Shown here piece by piece: positions 8,103 through 15,949 of a stretch of DNA of 64,000 nucleotides. The translations under genes were made by a program, and so were the position numbers. Location of the stretch: positions 62,001 to 126,000 of the forward strand of contig JASJOS010000005.1 in assembly GCA_030068525.1 (NCBI GenBank). The letters are read 5' to 3'. This stretch comes from Xanthocytophaga flava (GTDB lineage Bacteria > Bacteroidota > Bacteroidia > Cytophagales > 172606-1). The first letter of the stretch is position 1, and every line of letters starts with the position of its first letter. The notes beneath the pieces were generated by a model. It worked only from the letters and a program-made list of their open reading frames with translations. It was not told where the DNA came from and made no database searches.

Positions 8103-8716
8103 TTTGGTTTGAATGATACAAAGTAAAATGGCCCTACTGACAACCTTATGTCAGTAGCGTTAGCATTTCTTTATTTGACAGAGCGACAAATAATAGAAGT
8201 CAATGCTTTATCATGCCGAATTTTGGATATGAGTAAAACCCAAACCTATTCATTTTATAAGTGTAGGCTTGGGTTAACTTTTGAGAGATGTTTCTCCTTT
8301 CGTTTCTTTATTGTCCCTGACATTGTACTTCCACAGGCTTCTTCATTTTTGCTTGCTTGTATACATCCGTGTTTATAATCCAGAACATCTCTCTTTTTAT
8401 CGCCCTGTCACTTTTGTGCTTGCCCAAAAGAGGGCAAAAAATTCCAAAGCTTCGCCGCTCAGGGCCAACGCCAGGCCCGCGGAATTTTTATCCTCACGCA
8501 CCTACACGACCACACACGATTGAAGTCATTGTTGTTCTCTTTGTGACATTTATTACCTTTCTCAATGACATTCTTCACTCAAAATTTGGGATGACTCATG
8601 TTCCTTTATCTAATTTGAGTTAGAAGAATATAGAATCCAAGTTTTTCATAACCTTGGAAAATCACTTCTTACTGGTAGCCCCATGAAATACACAAAAAGT
8701 CCCTCCTATATCTGCC
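8103..8716. other. Intergenic region with repeat copy B
   Basis: 614 bases between two minus-strand genes. It holds repeat copy B (8330-8526) and, at 8238-8274, a separate 11-bp hairpin with one mismatch (ACCCAAACCTA with TAGGCTTGGGT). The open frames here follow the repeat sequence and overlap each other, so I do not call genes. Confidence 0.6.
8330..8526 (+). repeat. Intergenic palindromic repeat, copy B
   Basis: Shares with copy A the ordered segments GGCTTCTTCATTTTTGC, TTGCCCAAAA, GGGCAAAAAATTCC, GGCCCGCGGAATTTTTATCC and CACACACGATTGAAGT. The hairpin arms are AAAAATTCC (8437-8445) and GGAATTTTT (8481-8489), with an inner GGGCC/GGCCC pairing one pair longer than in copy A. It has no target-site duplication that I can see and no transposase. 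Confidence 0.75.
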
Positions 8717-9694
8717 TTATAGTACATCTGCATATTTCATAGCAAGTGTATCGGCCAATTTATGTATATCTCCAACTCGTGCTAATGCATTAACCCATTT
8801 ATCAGGTATCTGTTCAAACCGATAGACTAGTCCTGCTAATCCACCTGCAATGGCAGCAGTTGTATCAGTGTCTTTACCCAGATTTACTGCTTTTAGTACT
8901 GTTTCGCTATACGAATCGCTGTTTAGCAGGCACCAGAAACTGGCCTCCAGGCTATGCAATACATATCCGGAAGAATATATCTGTGCCTCTTCATACGTAT
9001 AGATTGGCTCCATGCCAAACTCTGTAGACGGATACCCCAGTACCCGGTAACACTTCCGTCTTTCCTCGTCTGCACAAACCGTATTTTCATCCAAAAACTG
9101 ATTCACAGTAACTCGCATCTGTTCAAAAGCCTTCCATTTATCCAATCCTTTGATCAGACATAGAGCATATTCCAGGTAAATAAAACAAGCTAATATAGAT
9201 CGAATATGCGCATGTGTGATAGTCGATACCTCTTTGGTCTTTTCAAATCGGGTTTGGATGTCTTTATCTATCAGAAACAAAGCAAGTGGCAGAATCCGCA
9301 TCAATGAACCATTGCCGTTGGATTGTTCATCTTTGCCTCCCGCTAATGCCGGACTTACGCCTTTTCTTAGTCTACTAATTGCATCTGATGTGGCGATACC
9401 TATATCAAATACATGACCATGCGGTGTCCAATGGTTATATTCCCTCCAGGTTATAAATCTTCGGCTTAGGTCAGTGAGATCATACCCTTTACATAAACTT
9501 TCTGCCAGACAGAATGTGAGCGAACTATCATCTGACCAGGTTCCAGGTGGCTGATTGTAGGTTCCATATCCTATCATATCCGTCACAGGAAACTGTTTCA
9601 GGTAGCTTCTGTCTTTGAACTCAACGGGTACACCTAAGGCATCACCTACGGCAACTCCAAACAATATATCTTTGGCAAAATTTCGCTGATTCAT
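8717..9694 (-). CDS. ADP-ribosylglycohydrolase family protein
   Basis: 325 residues. Signature elements are GVAVGDALGVPVEF near the N-terminus, the metal-binding WSDDSSLT near residue 55, GNGSLMRILPLALF in the middle, and GKDTDTTAAIAGGLAGL near 280. These Asp/Thr clusters bind the two magnesium ions of the DraG/ARH family, which removes ADP-ribose from proteins or other acceptors. The natural substrate is unknown. It starts 33 bases after the stop of the Gfo/Idh/MocA gene on the same strand, so the two probably form an operon. No ADP-ribosyltransferase is seen nearby. Confidence 0.92.
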   Translation of the reverse strand: MNQRNFAKDILFGVAVGDALGVPVEFKDRSYLKQFPVTDMIGYGTYNQPPGTWSDDSSLTFCLAESLCKGYDLTDLSRRFITWREYNHWTPHGHVFDIGIATSDAISRLRKGVSPALAGGKDEQSNGNGSLMRILPLALFLIDKDIQTRFEKTKEVSTITHAHIRSILACFIYLEYALCLIKGLDKWKAFEQMRVTVNQFLDENTVCADEERRKCYRVLGYPSTEFGMEPIYTYEEAQIYSSGYVLHSLEASFWCLLNSDSYSETVLKAVNLGKDTDTTAAIAGGLAGLVYRFEQIPDKWVNALARVGDIHKLADTLAMKYADVL

Positions 9695-9727
9695 TCAGTT
9701 AATTATAAAAGCAGTTTTTTATTTTAT

Positions 9728-10708
9728 TTATTTCTGTGTCATCTTATCTATCATCTCCATTATTCTTGCTCCTTCGGAAGCAGTGCATGGGTTTGGGCCT
9801 TTTCCCAGAAAATAGCTTACTACTTCTTCAATCATGGGTTGTTGCACATGCATGGGCGCTTCAAAAGGCAATACTGACTCTTTTCCATTTCTAGTCAGAT
9901 AAATAACTTGCTTCCCAAAAACAGAAAAAGTAATCTTTCCTTCAGAGCCAATGATTTCAAAGCTGTCCTTTGTTTCGGATTCATCTACAGTAAAGCACCA
10001 TAAGCCCTCAAAGAGTACACCTGATTGAAAGAGCATGCTTCCACTCACTATATCATCAGCACCATACTGTTTTGACTGATTAGTAGCCATTCCCTGTATA
10101 GTCACTACATCTCCAAAGAAGTAATAGGCCAGATCTAATTGATGGGGAGCCAGGTCATGAAATAATCCTCCACCGGAAATGGCAGGATCGACTCGCCAAG
10201 CTATCTTTTCAGTCTGTAAAGCCTCTTGGGATAAAGGTTTGTCAAAAAAGGAAAGTCTGGCAAAACGTACTTCACCAATAGCACCTTCTTCCAGCAACGA
10301 TTTAATTTTCTTAAAGTAGGGTTGTGCTCTCCGATAGTGAGCTACTACCATCTTTATATCTTTATCATGGGAAGCCTTTACCAGATTCACTGCTTGAGCA
10401 TGAGTGGTAGTCATTGGCTTCTCTATGTAGACAGGTTTGCCTGCTTCCATAGCAGCCAACGCATAGCGCTCATGACTATCGGGCGGCGTAGCAATATAAA
10501 TTGCGTTTACTTCTAGGTCCTGAATAAGCTTGCTGCCATCATTGTACCACTTAGGTACGTTGTGTCTTCTGGCATAATCCTGCGCCTTCACCCCATCACG
10601 CCGCATGACGGCAACCAGCCTGGAATCAGCCACTTTAGCAAAAGCAGGGCCACTTTTAAGTTCTGTTACATCTCCACATCCAATGATGCCCCAATGAATT
10701 GTCTGCAT
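9728..10708 (-). CDS. Gfo/Idh/MocA family oxidoreductase
   Basis: 326 residues from the preferred ATG at 10708, where the Rossmann fold begins immediately (MQTIHWGIIGCGDV). An in-frame extension to 10765 would add 19 residues with no family counterpart. The NAD(P)-binding GxGxxT/S-like motif, the VYIEKPMTTT segment carrying the conserved EKP lysine, and the HDLAPHQLDLAYYFFG region with its DxxxHxxD-type pattern all fit the family. Members oxidise or epimerise sugars and inositols; the substrate here is unknown. It is probably co-transcribed with the ADP-ribosylglycohydrolase downstream. Confidence 0.9.
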   Translation of the reverse strand: MQTIHWGIIGCGDVTELKSGPAFAKVADSRLVAVMRRDGVKAQDYARRHNVPKWYNDGSKLIQDLEVNAIYIATPPDSHERYALAAMEAGKPVYIEKPMTTTHAQAVNLVKASHDKDIKMVVAHYRRAQPYFKKIKSLLEEGAIGEVRFARLSFFDKPLSQEALQTEKIAWRVDPAISGGGLFHDLAPHQLDLAYYFFGDVVTIQGMATNQSKQYGADDIVSGSMLFQSGVLFEGLWCFTVDESETKDSFEIIGSEGKITFSVFGKQVIYLTRNGKESVLPFEAPMHVQQPMIEEVVSYFLGKGPNPCTASEGARIMEMIDKMTQK

Positions 10709-10836
10709 AGTAAAATCAGTAATAATGTTGTAATGGAGCCAAAATATAGGTAGTTCGTTTCTCATTTACCAACTGTTAGTTTTATATCCTGCTAAATATT
10801 TAGTTACTTCCCAACTAGTTAACCTAAAAAATACCA

Positions 10837-11409
10837 ATGAACAACTGGGATAGAGATTTGTATAATAAGGCATGGGACTTTGCCACACTTCACCATTCAG
10901 GCCAAACTTTTGGTGGTCGTACACCGGGTATGCGTGTTGACTATATCAATCACATTGGTGCAGTTACGATGGAAATACTCTGGACACTCCAGCATACCAC
11001 CCAAACGTACAATGCGGATCTGGCAATCCAGTGTGCCCTTTTGCATGATGTAATTGAAGATACAACTGTAACCTATGAACAGGTTAAGGAAGAATTTGGT
11101 ACAGATGTAGCAGACGGAGTAATGGCCCTTACCAAAAACACACAATTTCCCACTAAAATAGAACAAATGCAGGATAGCCTCCGTCGTATACAACAGCAGC
11201 CTAAGGAAGTATGGATGGTTAAGATGGCAGACCGGATTACTAACCTGGCTCCCCCTCCTCATTACTGGACTAATGACAAGATTAAAGCCTATCAGCAGGA
11301 AGGTCAGCTTATCTATGATGCACTACATACCGCAGAGGAGTTGCTGGCAATTCGGTTAAAAGAAAGAATCAGTCAGTATCTTACGTTCTTACACGTTGAG
11401 AACATATAA
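10837..11409 (+). CDS. HD-domain hydrolase, MESH1/RelA-SpoT hydrolase-like
   Basis: 190 residues containing one HD domain of the RelA/SpoT type: a start of ATLHHSGQTFGG, YINHIGAVTMEI, the metal-binding ALLHDVIEDTTVTYEQV with the HD pair and ED motif, and KMADRITNL late in the domain. No synthetase, TGS or ACT domain is present. Small enzymes of this kind hydrolyse (p)ppGpp or similar 3'-pyrophosphates. The insertion APPPHYW after the last motif is a local variation. It stands alone between a minus-strand gene and the NlpC/P60 gene. Specificity is inferred from the family. Confidence 0.82.
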   Translation: MNNWDRDLYNKAWDFATLHHSGQTFGGRTPGMRVDYINHIGAVTMEILWTLQHTTQTYNADLAIQCALLHDVIEDTTVTYEQVKEEFGTDVADGVMALTKNTQFPTKIEQMQDSLRRIQQQPKEVWMVKMADRITNLAPPPHYWTNDKIKAYQQEGQLIYDALHTAEELLAIRLKERISQYLTFLHVENI

Positions 11410-11548
11410 CTTCATAAAACTAACGCAACTTATTCGTCTATTTTTCGTATACATACTTAAATAAAGTATCAATACTTTACCTTAAATTTTAGAACCTGTA
11501 TTTATTCTATGAACAACTTTTTACGATTCACTATTTTAACTCTGCAAC

Positions 11549-12271
11549 ATGCAACGCATAGCGAATCAGTTCTGGATTGTATTACAGGAAATCGCCAAAC
11601 TTTTCTGGATAATTGTCTGTGAAATAGCTTTTCTGCTGGCTCGCGCAGGAAAATATCTGTATGCCCATCGTAAACAAATTGCTACTCACCGAGCTACACC
11701 TTGGGTAATTATTGCATTGGCAACGGTATGGTCTGTATGGGCTATGTACCGACATGTACAGCAGCAACAGGAAAAGCCTATTGTGGTTACACGCATTCCT
11801 ACTGTACTGATCTCAGATTCTGATTTTCAGCAGCGGCATATTCAGTTAACAGGACAACCACCCTTGCCAGAATCGAACAAAGCATTGACACAGAGTATTA
11901 CAGAATGGATAGGAGTTCCTTACAGAGACAATAGTGATAGTCGTACCGGAACGGATTGTTCTGGCTTTGTACGCAATGTATATCAGGAAGCCTATGGATT
12001 GAATCTTAACCGCAATGCCCTTAAGATGTATGAACAGGATGTAGACCCTATTGAGAAAGAAGAATTACACGAAGGAGACCTTATCTTTTTTGACACCTTT
12101 GGCTCAGGCATCTCGCATGTGGGTATTTATTTGCAAAACGGACGATTTGCCCATGCGTCAACGTCTCGTGGAGTAACCATTGATTCCCTTACCAATCCTT
12201 ATTATTCAGACTGTTACTTTAGTAGTGGCAGGGTAAATCGAGATTTTCTGGAAGAAGAGTCTACTCGCTGA
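11549..12271 (+). CDS. NlpC/P60 (C40) cell-wall peptidase with N-terminal membrane anchor
   Basis: 240 residues. Hydrophobic segments at about 8-35 and 50-68 place the protein in the inner membrane with the enzyme outside. The C40 domain occupies 110-232: TDCSGFV with catalytic Cys137, SHVGIYL with the catalytic His, and a FAHAST segment. Family members cut the D-Glu/diaminopimelate link of peptidoglycan stem peptides. A terminator follows directly. No partner is evident from the neighbours. Confidence 0.9.
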   Translation: MQRIANQFWIVLQEIAKLFWIIVCEIAFLLARAGKYLYAHRKQIATHRATPWVIIALATVWSVWAMYRHVQQQQEKPIVVTRIPTVLISDSDFQQRHIQLTGQPPLPESNKALTQSITEWIGVPYRDNSDSRTGTDCSGFVRNVYQEAYGLNLNRNALKMYEQDVDPIEKEELHEGDLIFFDTFGSGISHVGIYLQNGRFAHASTSRGVTIDSLTNPYYSDCYFSSGRVNRDFLEEESTR

Positions 12272-12277
12272 TACAAA

Positions 12278-12317
12278 AAACCGCCTTAGCTAAGAATTAT
12301 TTCTGCTAAGGCGGTTT
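12278..12317. terminator. Bidirectional terminator
   Basis: A perfect 13-bp stem AAACCGCCTTAGC (12278-12290) with 12305-12317, followed by a T-rich stretch. It separates the convergent NlpC/P60 and yebC genes. Confidence 0.85.
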
Positions 12318-12324
12318 ATACTTT

Positions 12325-13065
12325 TTAAATCAGTTCCATTTGTTCTTCTGTTACATCAATGTTGTGGTAAACCTTTTGGATATCGTCGTCATCTTCAAAC
12401 AAGTCAATCAGTTTCATTGCCTTCTGGAATGTTTCATTATCCAGTGTAACCAGAACATTAGGAATACGTTGCAAAGCAGCTTCTGAGATCTCAATCTGCA
12501 TATCTTCCAGCTTCTTTTGCATGGCCCCATAATCTTCAAAAGAAGTGATCACTGTTACCAGATTATCTTCTATGTTTACTTCCTCTGCTCCAGCATCAAT
12601 CAATTCCAACTCCAACTCATCTAAACTCATAGTAGGAAGTAATGTAAAATTGAATACTCCTTTGCGGTTGAATATAAAAGCCAAAGATCCGTTAGTACCC
12701 AAACTACCTCCTATTTTATTATAATAGGAACGAATGTTGGCTACTGTACGGGTAGTATTATCAGTTGTAGCTTCTATAAAGATTCCAACAGGGCCAAAGT
12801 TTCCTTCATAAGTCACTTCCTGATAGTTTTCAACTTCTGCACCAGTCCCTTTCTTAATAGCCCGCTCGATATTGTCTTTTGGAATATTAGCCGTTTTGGC
12901 ATTTTGAATAGCAATACGCAAACGAGGGTTACCTGAAGGGTCACCACCTCCCAAACGTGCAGCAACAATAATCTCCTTACTTAGTCTTGTAAATAATTTG
13001 CCTCGACGAGCATCAGTAGTTCCTTTGCGATGTTTAATATTTGCCCATTTACTGTGACCAGCCAT
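12325..13065 (-). CDS. yebC: YebC/PmpR family DNA- or ribosome-associated regulator
   Basis: 246 residues, the normal length. It starts with the family hallmark MAGHSKWANIKHRKG and continues with KLFTRLSKEIIVAARLGGGDPSGNPRL, NIPKDNIERAIKKG and SLGTNGSLAFIFNRKGVF. YebC-family proteins have been described as transcription regulators, and more recent work on the family links them to ribosome stalling relief; which applies here cannot be told from sequence. It lies 61 bases downstream of the DinB-like gene on the same strand, possibly in one transcript. Confidence 0.95.
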   Translation of the reverse strand: MAGHSKWANIKHRKGTTDARRGKLFTRLSKEIIVAARLGGGDPSGNPRLRIAIQNAKTANIPKDNIERAIKKGTGAEVENYQEVTYEGNFGPVGIFIEATTDNTTRTVANIRSYYNKIGGSLGTNGSLAFIFNRKGVFNFTLLPTMSLDELELELIDAGAEEVNIEDNLVTVITSFEDYGAMQKKLEDMQIEISEAALQRIPNVLVTLDNETFQKAMKLIDLFEDDDDIQKVYHNIDVTEEQMELI

Positions 13066-13126
13066 ATGTATAACTCTCCTTTAATAGATTTAGTAAAAAA
13101 CTTCTTCCCCAGAATTTTAGTCAAGA

Positions 13127-13699
13127 TCAGTGCACTACAGTAGCCTCATATTCCCTTTCATTGCGTTCCATCTGACCAATGTGGCGTTCTGCATGTTTTG
13201 CCAGGAAATAAATATATTCGTAAACATTTATTTTACCCAGATTATTCACAGTCATGGTTGTCTTATACAAAACTCCTTCCCCATTAGACATCTGATCCAG
13301 GTATGTCAGACAACGTTGTATTTGCTCAATAAAGAGTGATCGTATTTCTTCTTCTGATTTCTGTCCGGTTGGCTCCATGTGTTCTGGACGAATCCACTCA
13401 AAAGACTGGTACACTCCTATCTCATCCAGCTTTTTGCGTTCAAATACATAGTGTTCCAGCGCAACTTGTAAGTCCTGCTTCTGTACATTCTCAAGTGCCT
13501 TTCTAGTGCCTTTATCAATAAGAATCAGCAGAAAGTGACTTGTCAATGTAATATGTTCCAGAATCTGATCCATTGACCACCCACCGTTGTGTGGTACGTA
13601 TTGCCTTGTTTTTAATGGTTTATCAAACCACACCAATACACCATTCTGTACACCTATCAGTGTATCTCTTATTTCCTGAATTAAGTCATGAATTTTCAT
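13127..13699 (-). CDS. DinB-family (four-helix bundle, metal-binding) protein
   Basis: 190 residues from the ATG at 13699; the longer frame to 13714 would need a TTG start. The domain has a metal-site pattern: one His in the first part (WSMDQILEHITLTSH), and HAERHIGQMERNE near the C-terminus. DinB-like proteins include mycothiol- and bacillithiol-dependent transferases and damage-inducible proteins of unknown activity. No specific substrate can be assigned. It probably shares a transcript with yebC. Confidence 0.85.
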   Translation of the reverse strand: MKIHDLIQEIRDTLIGVQNGVLVWFDKPLKTRQYVPHNGGWSMDQILEHITLTSHFLLILIDKGTRKALENVQKQDLQVALEHYVFERKKLDEIGVYQSFEWIRPEHMEPTGQKSEEEIRSLFIEQIQRCLTYLDQMSNGEGVLYKTTMTVNNLGKINVYEYIYFLAKHAERHIGQMERNEREYEATVVH

Positions 13700-14169
13700 A
13701 GTCGTTTCTTTCAAAGAGCCACAAATTACAAATGTTTGTATACAAGCTCCAATACAAAGCAGACGGTTTTTCTAGTTCTTCCCTAATTCAAAGAAAATTG
13801 GTAAGGATTTTGCAGGTTATCAGCGTTATAAAATCTTACTGTAATCGGTCTGTGTTATATGGTTGTCATTAAATATTTCATGTGTGAGTCGCTTATCAAT
13901 TATTTTCATCTTCTCACAAGAACCAATTAAAGAGCATTAATTTATATTCACAGAGGAGAAACATGTCATCAAACATGCAGATAATTAGGAGGTTATATAT
14001 TCTATATATAGAAATATCCTTACTTCTTTCCTGAATCTGATTATGTTTCAAACCATATTTTTTACATCTTTGCAGTCCGAATTGCAGTAGGATCCGTTTA
14101 TCACAAATCATCGAATTAGTTAAATTTATTTTACTATTTTCTTAATCTTTAAGTACGTATCTGATTATC
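13700..14169. other. Intergenic region between divergent dinB-like and DUF5606 genes
   Basis: 470 bases with no gene I would support. An open frame at 13914-14111 is AT-rich, lacks any recognisable feature and overlaps the likely promoter zone. Near 14070 the sequence TACATCTTTGC resembles a -7 element for the DUF5606 gene, one base off consensus. No tRNA or structured RNA was recognised. Confidence 0.5.
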
Positions 14170-14694
14170 ATGGAATTAAAAGAGATTGTTACAGTTTCGG
14201 GCAAAGGGGGCTTGTTCAAAGTGGTAAAGCCAACCCGGACAGGTATGATTCTGGAATCAATGGATAAACAAAAAACTCGCTTTATTGTAGGACCTCAACA
14301 TCGTTTGTCTTTATTATCAGAGATTTCTGTTTATACAAATACCTCCGAAGGAAGTACTCCATTACAGGATGTATTATACAACCTGGGTGATAATTATGGC
14401 GACAAAGGTTTGCCTGTAAGTGGTAAATCAAGTCCTGAAGAACTGGCATCTTTTATGGGAACAGCGGTTCCTGATTATGATAGAGACCGGGTATATGCTT
14501 CAGATATCAAAAAGCTGGTTACCTGGTATGGTATCCTGCTTGAGTATGCTCCTGAGATTCTGAAAAAACAGGAAGCATCAGCTGCTGTAGCCGAAGAGAA
14601 AGCGGAAGCATCTGAAGAAAAGGCAAGTGCAGAAACAGAAGAAACACCAGCACCTAAGAAGGCAACTAAAAAGAAACAAAAAAGTGAAGCATAA
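14170..14694 (+). CDS. DUF5606 family protein
   Basis: 174 residues. The first ~135 residues match the Bacteroidota DUF5606 family: a small SH3-like start (MELKEIVTVSGKGGLFKVV, then TRTGMILESMD) and a helical part ending YGILLEYAPEILKK. The last 35 residues are an Ala/Glu/Lys-rich, probably disordered tail (EKAEASEEKASAETEETP) ending in a lysine cluster. It is cytoplasmic and of unknown function, and resembles small RNA- or ribosome-associated proteins only in general composition. A terminator follows. Confidence 0.85.
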   Translation: MELKEIVTVSGKGGLFKVVKPTRTGMILESMDKQKTRFIVGPQHRLSLLSEISVYTNTSEGSTPLQDVLYNLGDNYGDKGLPVSGKSSPEELASFMGTAVPDYDRDRVYASDIKKLVTWYGILLEYAPEILKKQEASAAVAEEKAEASEEKASAETEETPAPKKATKKKQKSEA

Positions 14695-14703
14695 AAAGAA
14701 AAC

Positions 14704-14723
14704 GCCCTGACTAGCATCAGGGC
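14704..14723. terminator. Terminator after the DUF5606 gene
   Basis: Seven-base stem GCCCTGA/TCAGGGC followed by ATTTTTTG. It also faces the 3' end of the convergent sugar isomerase-like gene. Confidence 0.75.
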
Positions 14724-14733
14724 ATTTTTTGTA

Positions 14734-15624
14734 TTAGTAGTTGAATTTCTTCAGATAATCAGCACATAGTTTTGCGCTGGCAAGAGAATCAGGTGAATAG
14801 TTATTTTCCTGTTCTACAAAGAAATGTTTGATACCTGCCTTAGGCGCCAGTTTCAGAATCTTAGCAAAGTCGATAGAGCCTTTTCCTACTTCTGTATTTT
14901 TTGTTTTATCAGCTTTACTCATATCCTTTACGTGTACCTGATGGAACCGTCCTGGATACTTAGTAAAATAATCATCCGGATTTTTTCCAGCAGCTACCAC
15001 CCAATACAAATCCATCTCAAAGTTAACCGCTTTCGGGTTAGTTTGAGTCAACAATACATCATAGAAATCTGTAGTTCCAAATTTCTTAAATTCAAAATCG
15101 TGATTGTGATAGGTGAACTTCAATCCCTGTTTTACAGCATACTCAGCTAACAGGTTAATGATTGCAGCAGATTTTTTGTAATCATCCGCAGATTTGCGAT
15201 GTTCTTCTTTCCACCATGGGCATGTGATGTAGGTTAACCCGCCTTCTTTAGCTGTTTCTACTGCTTTCTTCCAGTTTGGAGCTACAGCATCCAAACCTGC
15301 TTTCACATCTTTGTCAAACTTTACATCAGGAGAAGCATGCGATCCGATTGTTTTCATTCCCAGATCTGTTACTATCTTCTTGAATTCAGCACCTGACAAA
15401 TTAAAGAACTTGCCACTATCAATACCATACGCCTCCAATTCCTTATAACCGTCTTTTGCCAATTGAGTAAGTACATTTTTTGTATCCTTTCCGATTACAT
15501 CCCGAAGGGTATACAATTGAATTCCAATATTTTTGATTGGTGTGGCTTGTGCATAAGGCATCGCCCATGCAGACAGAGCAGCAGCTCCGGATATTTTAAG
15601 GAAATCTCTACGGTTAAGTGTCAT
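14734..15624 (-). CDS. Sugar phosphate isomerase/epimerase-like TIM-barrel protein, Tat-exported
   Basis: 296 residues. The N-terminus is a Tat signal (NRRDFLKISGAAALSAWAMP, cleavage near AQA), so it should be exported folded. The mature part has the AP-endonuclease-2/xylose-isomerase TIM barrel: NIGIQLYTLRD at the first strand, YHNHDFEF and NFEMDLYWVV carrying metal ligands, and HQVHVKDM and FVEQEN late. Such periplasmic proteins are often associated with sugar or inositol catabolism in Bacteroidota. Substrate unknown. A strong -7 element lies at 15709-15716. Confidence 0.9.
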   Translation of the reverse strand: MTLNRRDFLKISGAAALSAWAMPYAQATPIKNIGIQLYTLRDVIGKDTKNVLTQLAKDGYKELEAYGIDSGKFFNLSGAEFKKIVTDLGMKTIGSHASPDVKFDKDVKAGLDAVAPNWKKAVETAKEGGLTYITCPWWKEEHRKSADDYKKSAAIINLLAEYAVKQGLKFTYHNHDFEFKKFGTTDFYDVLLTQTNPKAVNFEMDLYWVVAAGKNPDDYFTKYPGRFHQVHVKDMSKADKTKNTEVGKGSIDFAKILKLAPKAGIKHFFVEQENNYSPDSLASAKLCADYLKKFNY

Positions 15625-15708
15625 TGCATTACGTATTAATTATGATAAAAAACATCACTAAAGTACTATTTTTTGGTAGAAGTAGTATAGTCTAGTTTTA
15701 TAAAGCTG

Positions 15709-15716
15709 CAAAGGTA
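15709..15716 (-). promoter_or_regulatory. -7 element TACCTTTG for the sugar isomerase-like gene
   Basis: On the minus strand TACCTTTG followed by CAGC fits the Bacteroidota -7 consensus TAnnTTTG. It lies 85 bases before the start codon. No TTG is found at the -33 distance. Confidence 0.5.
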
Positions 15717-15884
15717 TCTTCCAGTCTGTGCCTTCACCTATTTTCCTATCCATAGCTTTTGCTATATTGTGGCTGATTTATAGGCATATAGCTCGTCTCA
15801 CTCTAAAAACTATACATTTCGCTCATTTAAAAATTAGCCTATACCACCTTGTAGCAAAAAAGCTGCCAGTCTTAAAAAAGAAAA

Positions 15885-15932
15885 TCAGAATTATATAGTA
15901 ATGTATTTAAATACATTACTATATAATTCTGA
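15885..15932 (-). terminator. Loop-less perfect 48-bp palindrome, probable pyk terminator
   Basis: The two 24-base arms (15885-15908 and 15909-15932) are exact reverse complements with no spacer. On the minus strand the structure lies 18 bases after the pyk stop and is followed by TTTTCTTTTTT, as expected of an intrinsic terminator. The arms are AT-rich and unusually long. Confidence 0.65.
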
Positions 15933-15949
15933 CTAAAAATATAGAAAAT

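Larger units (their letters stand above)
15625..15949. other. Intergenic region between pyk and the sugar isomerase-like gene
   Basis: 325 bases containing the promoter element for the downstream gene and the 48-bp palindromic terminator of pyk. Nothing else is recognisable. Confidence 0.6.

Noticed and set aside
3856..8526. Composite transposon bounded by repeat copies A and B
   Set aside because: No transposase lies between them, and the genes enclosed (meaB, coiled-coil, EVE, SRPBCC, VOC) look like ordinary chromosomal genes.
8148..8623. Three open frames on the plus strand around repeat copy B
   Set aside because: They read through the repeat and its flank, share no family features and overlap in different frames.
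13914..14111. 65-codon minus-strand open frame
   Set aside because: AT-rich, no start context or similarity, and sits in the promoter zone of a real gene.
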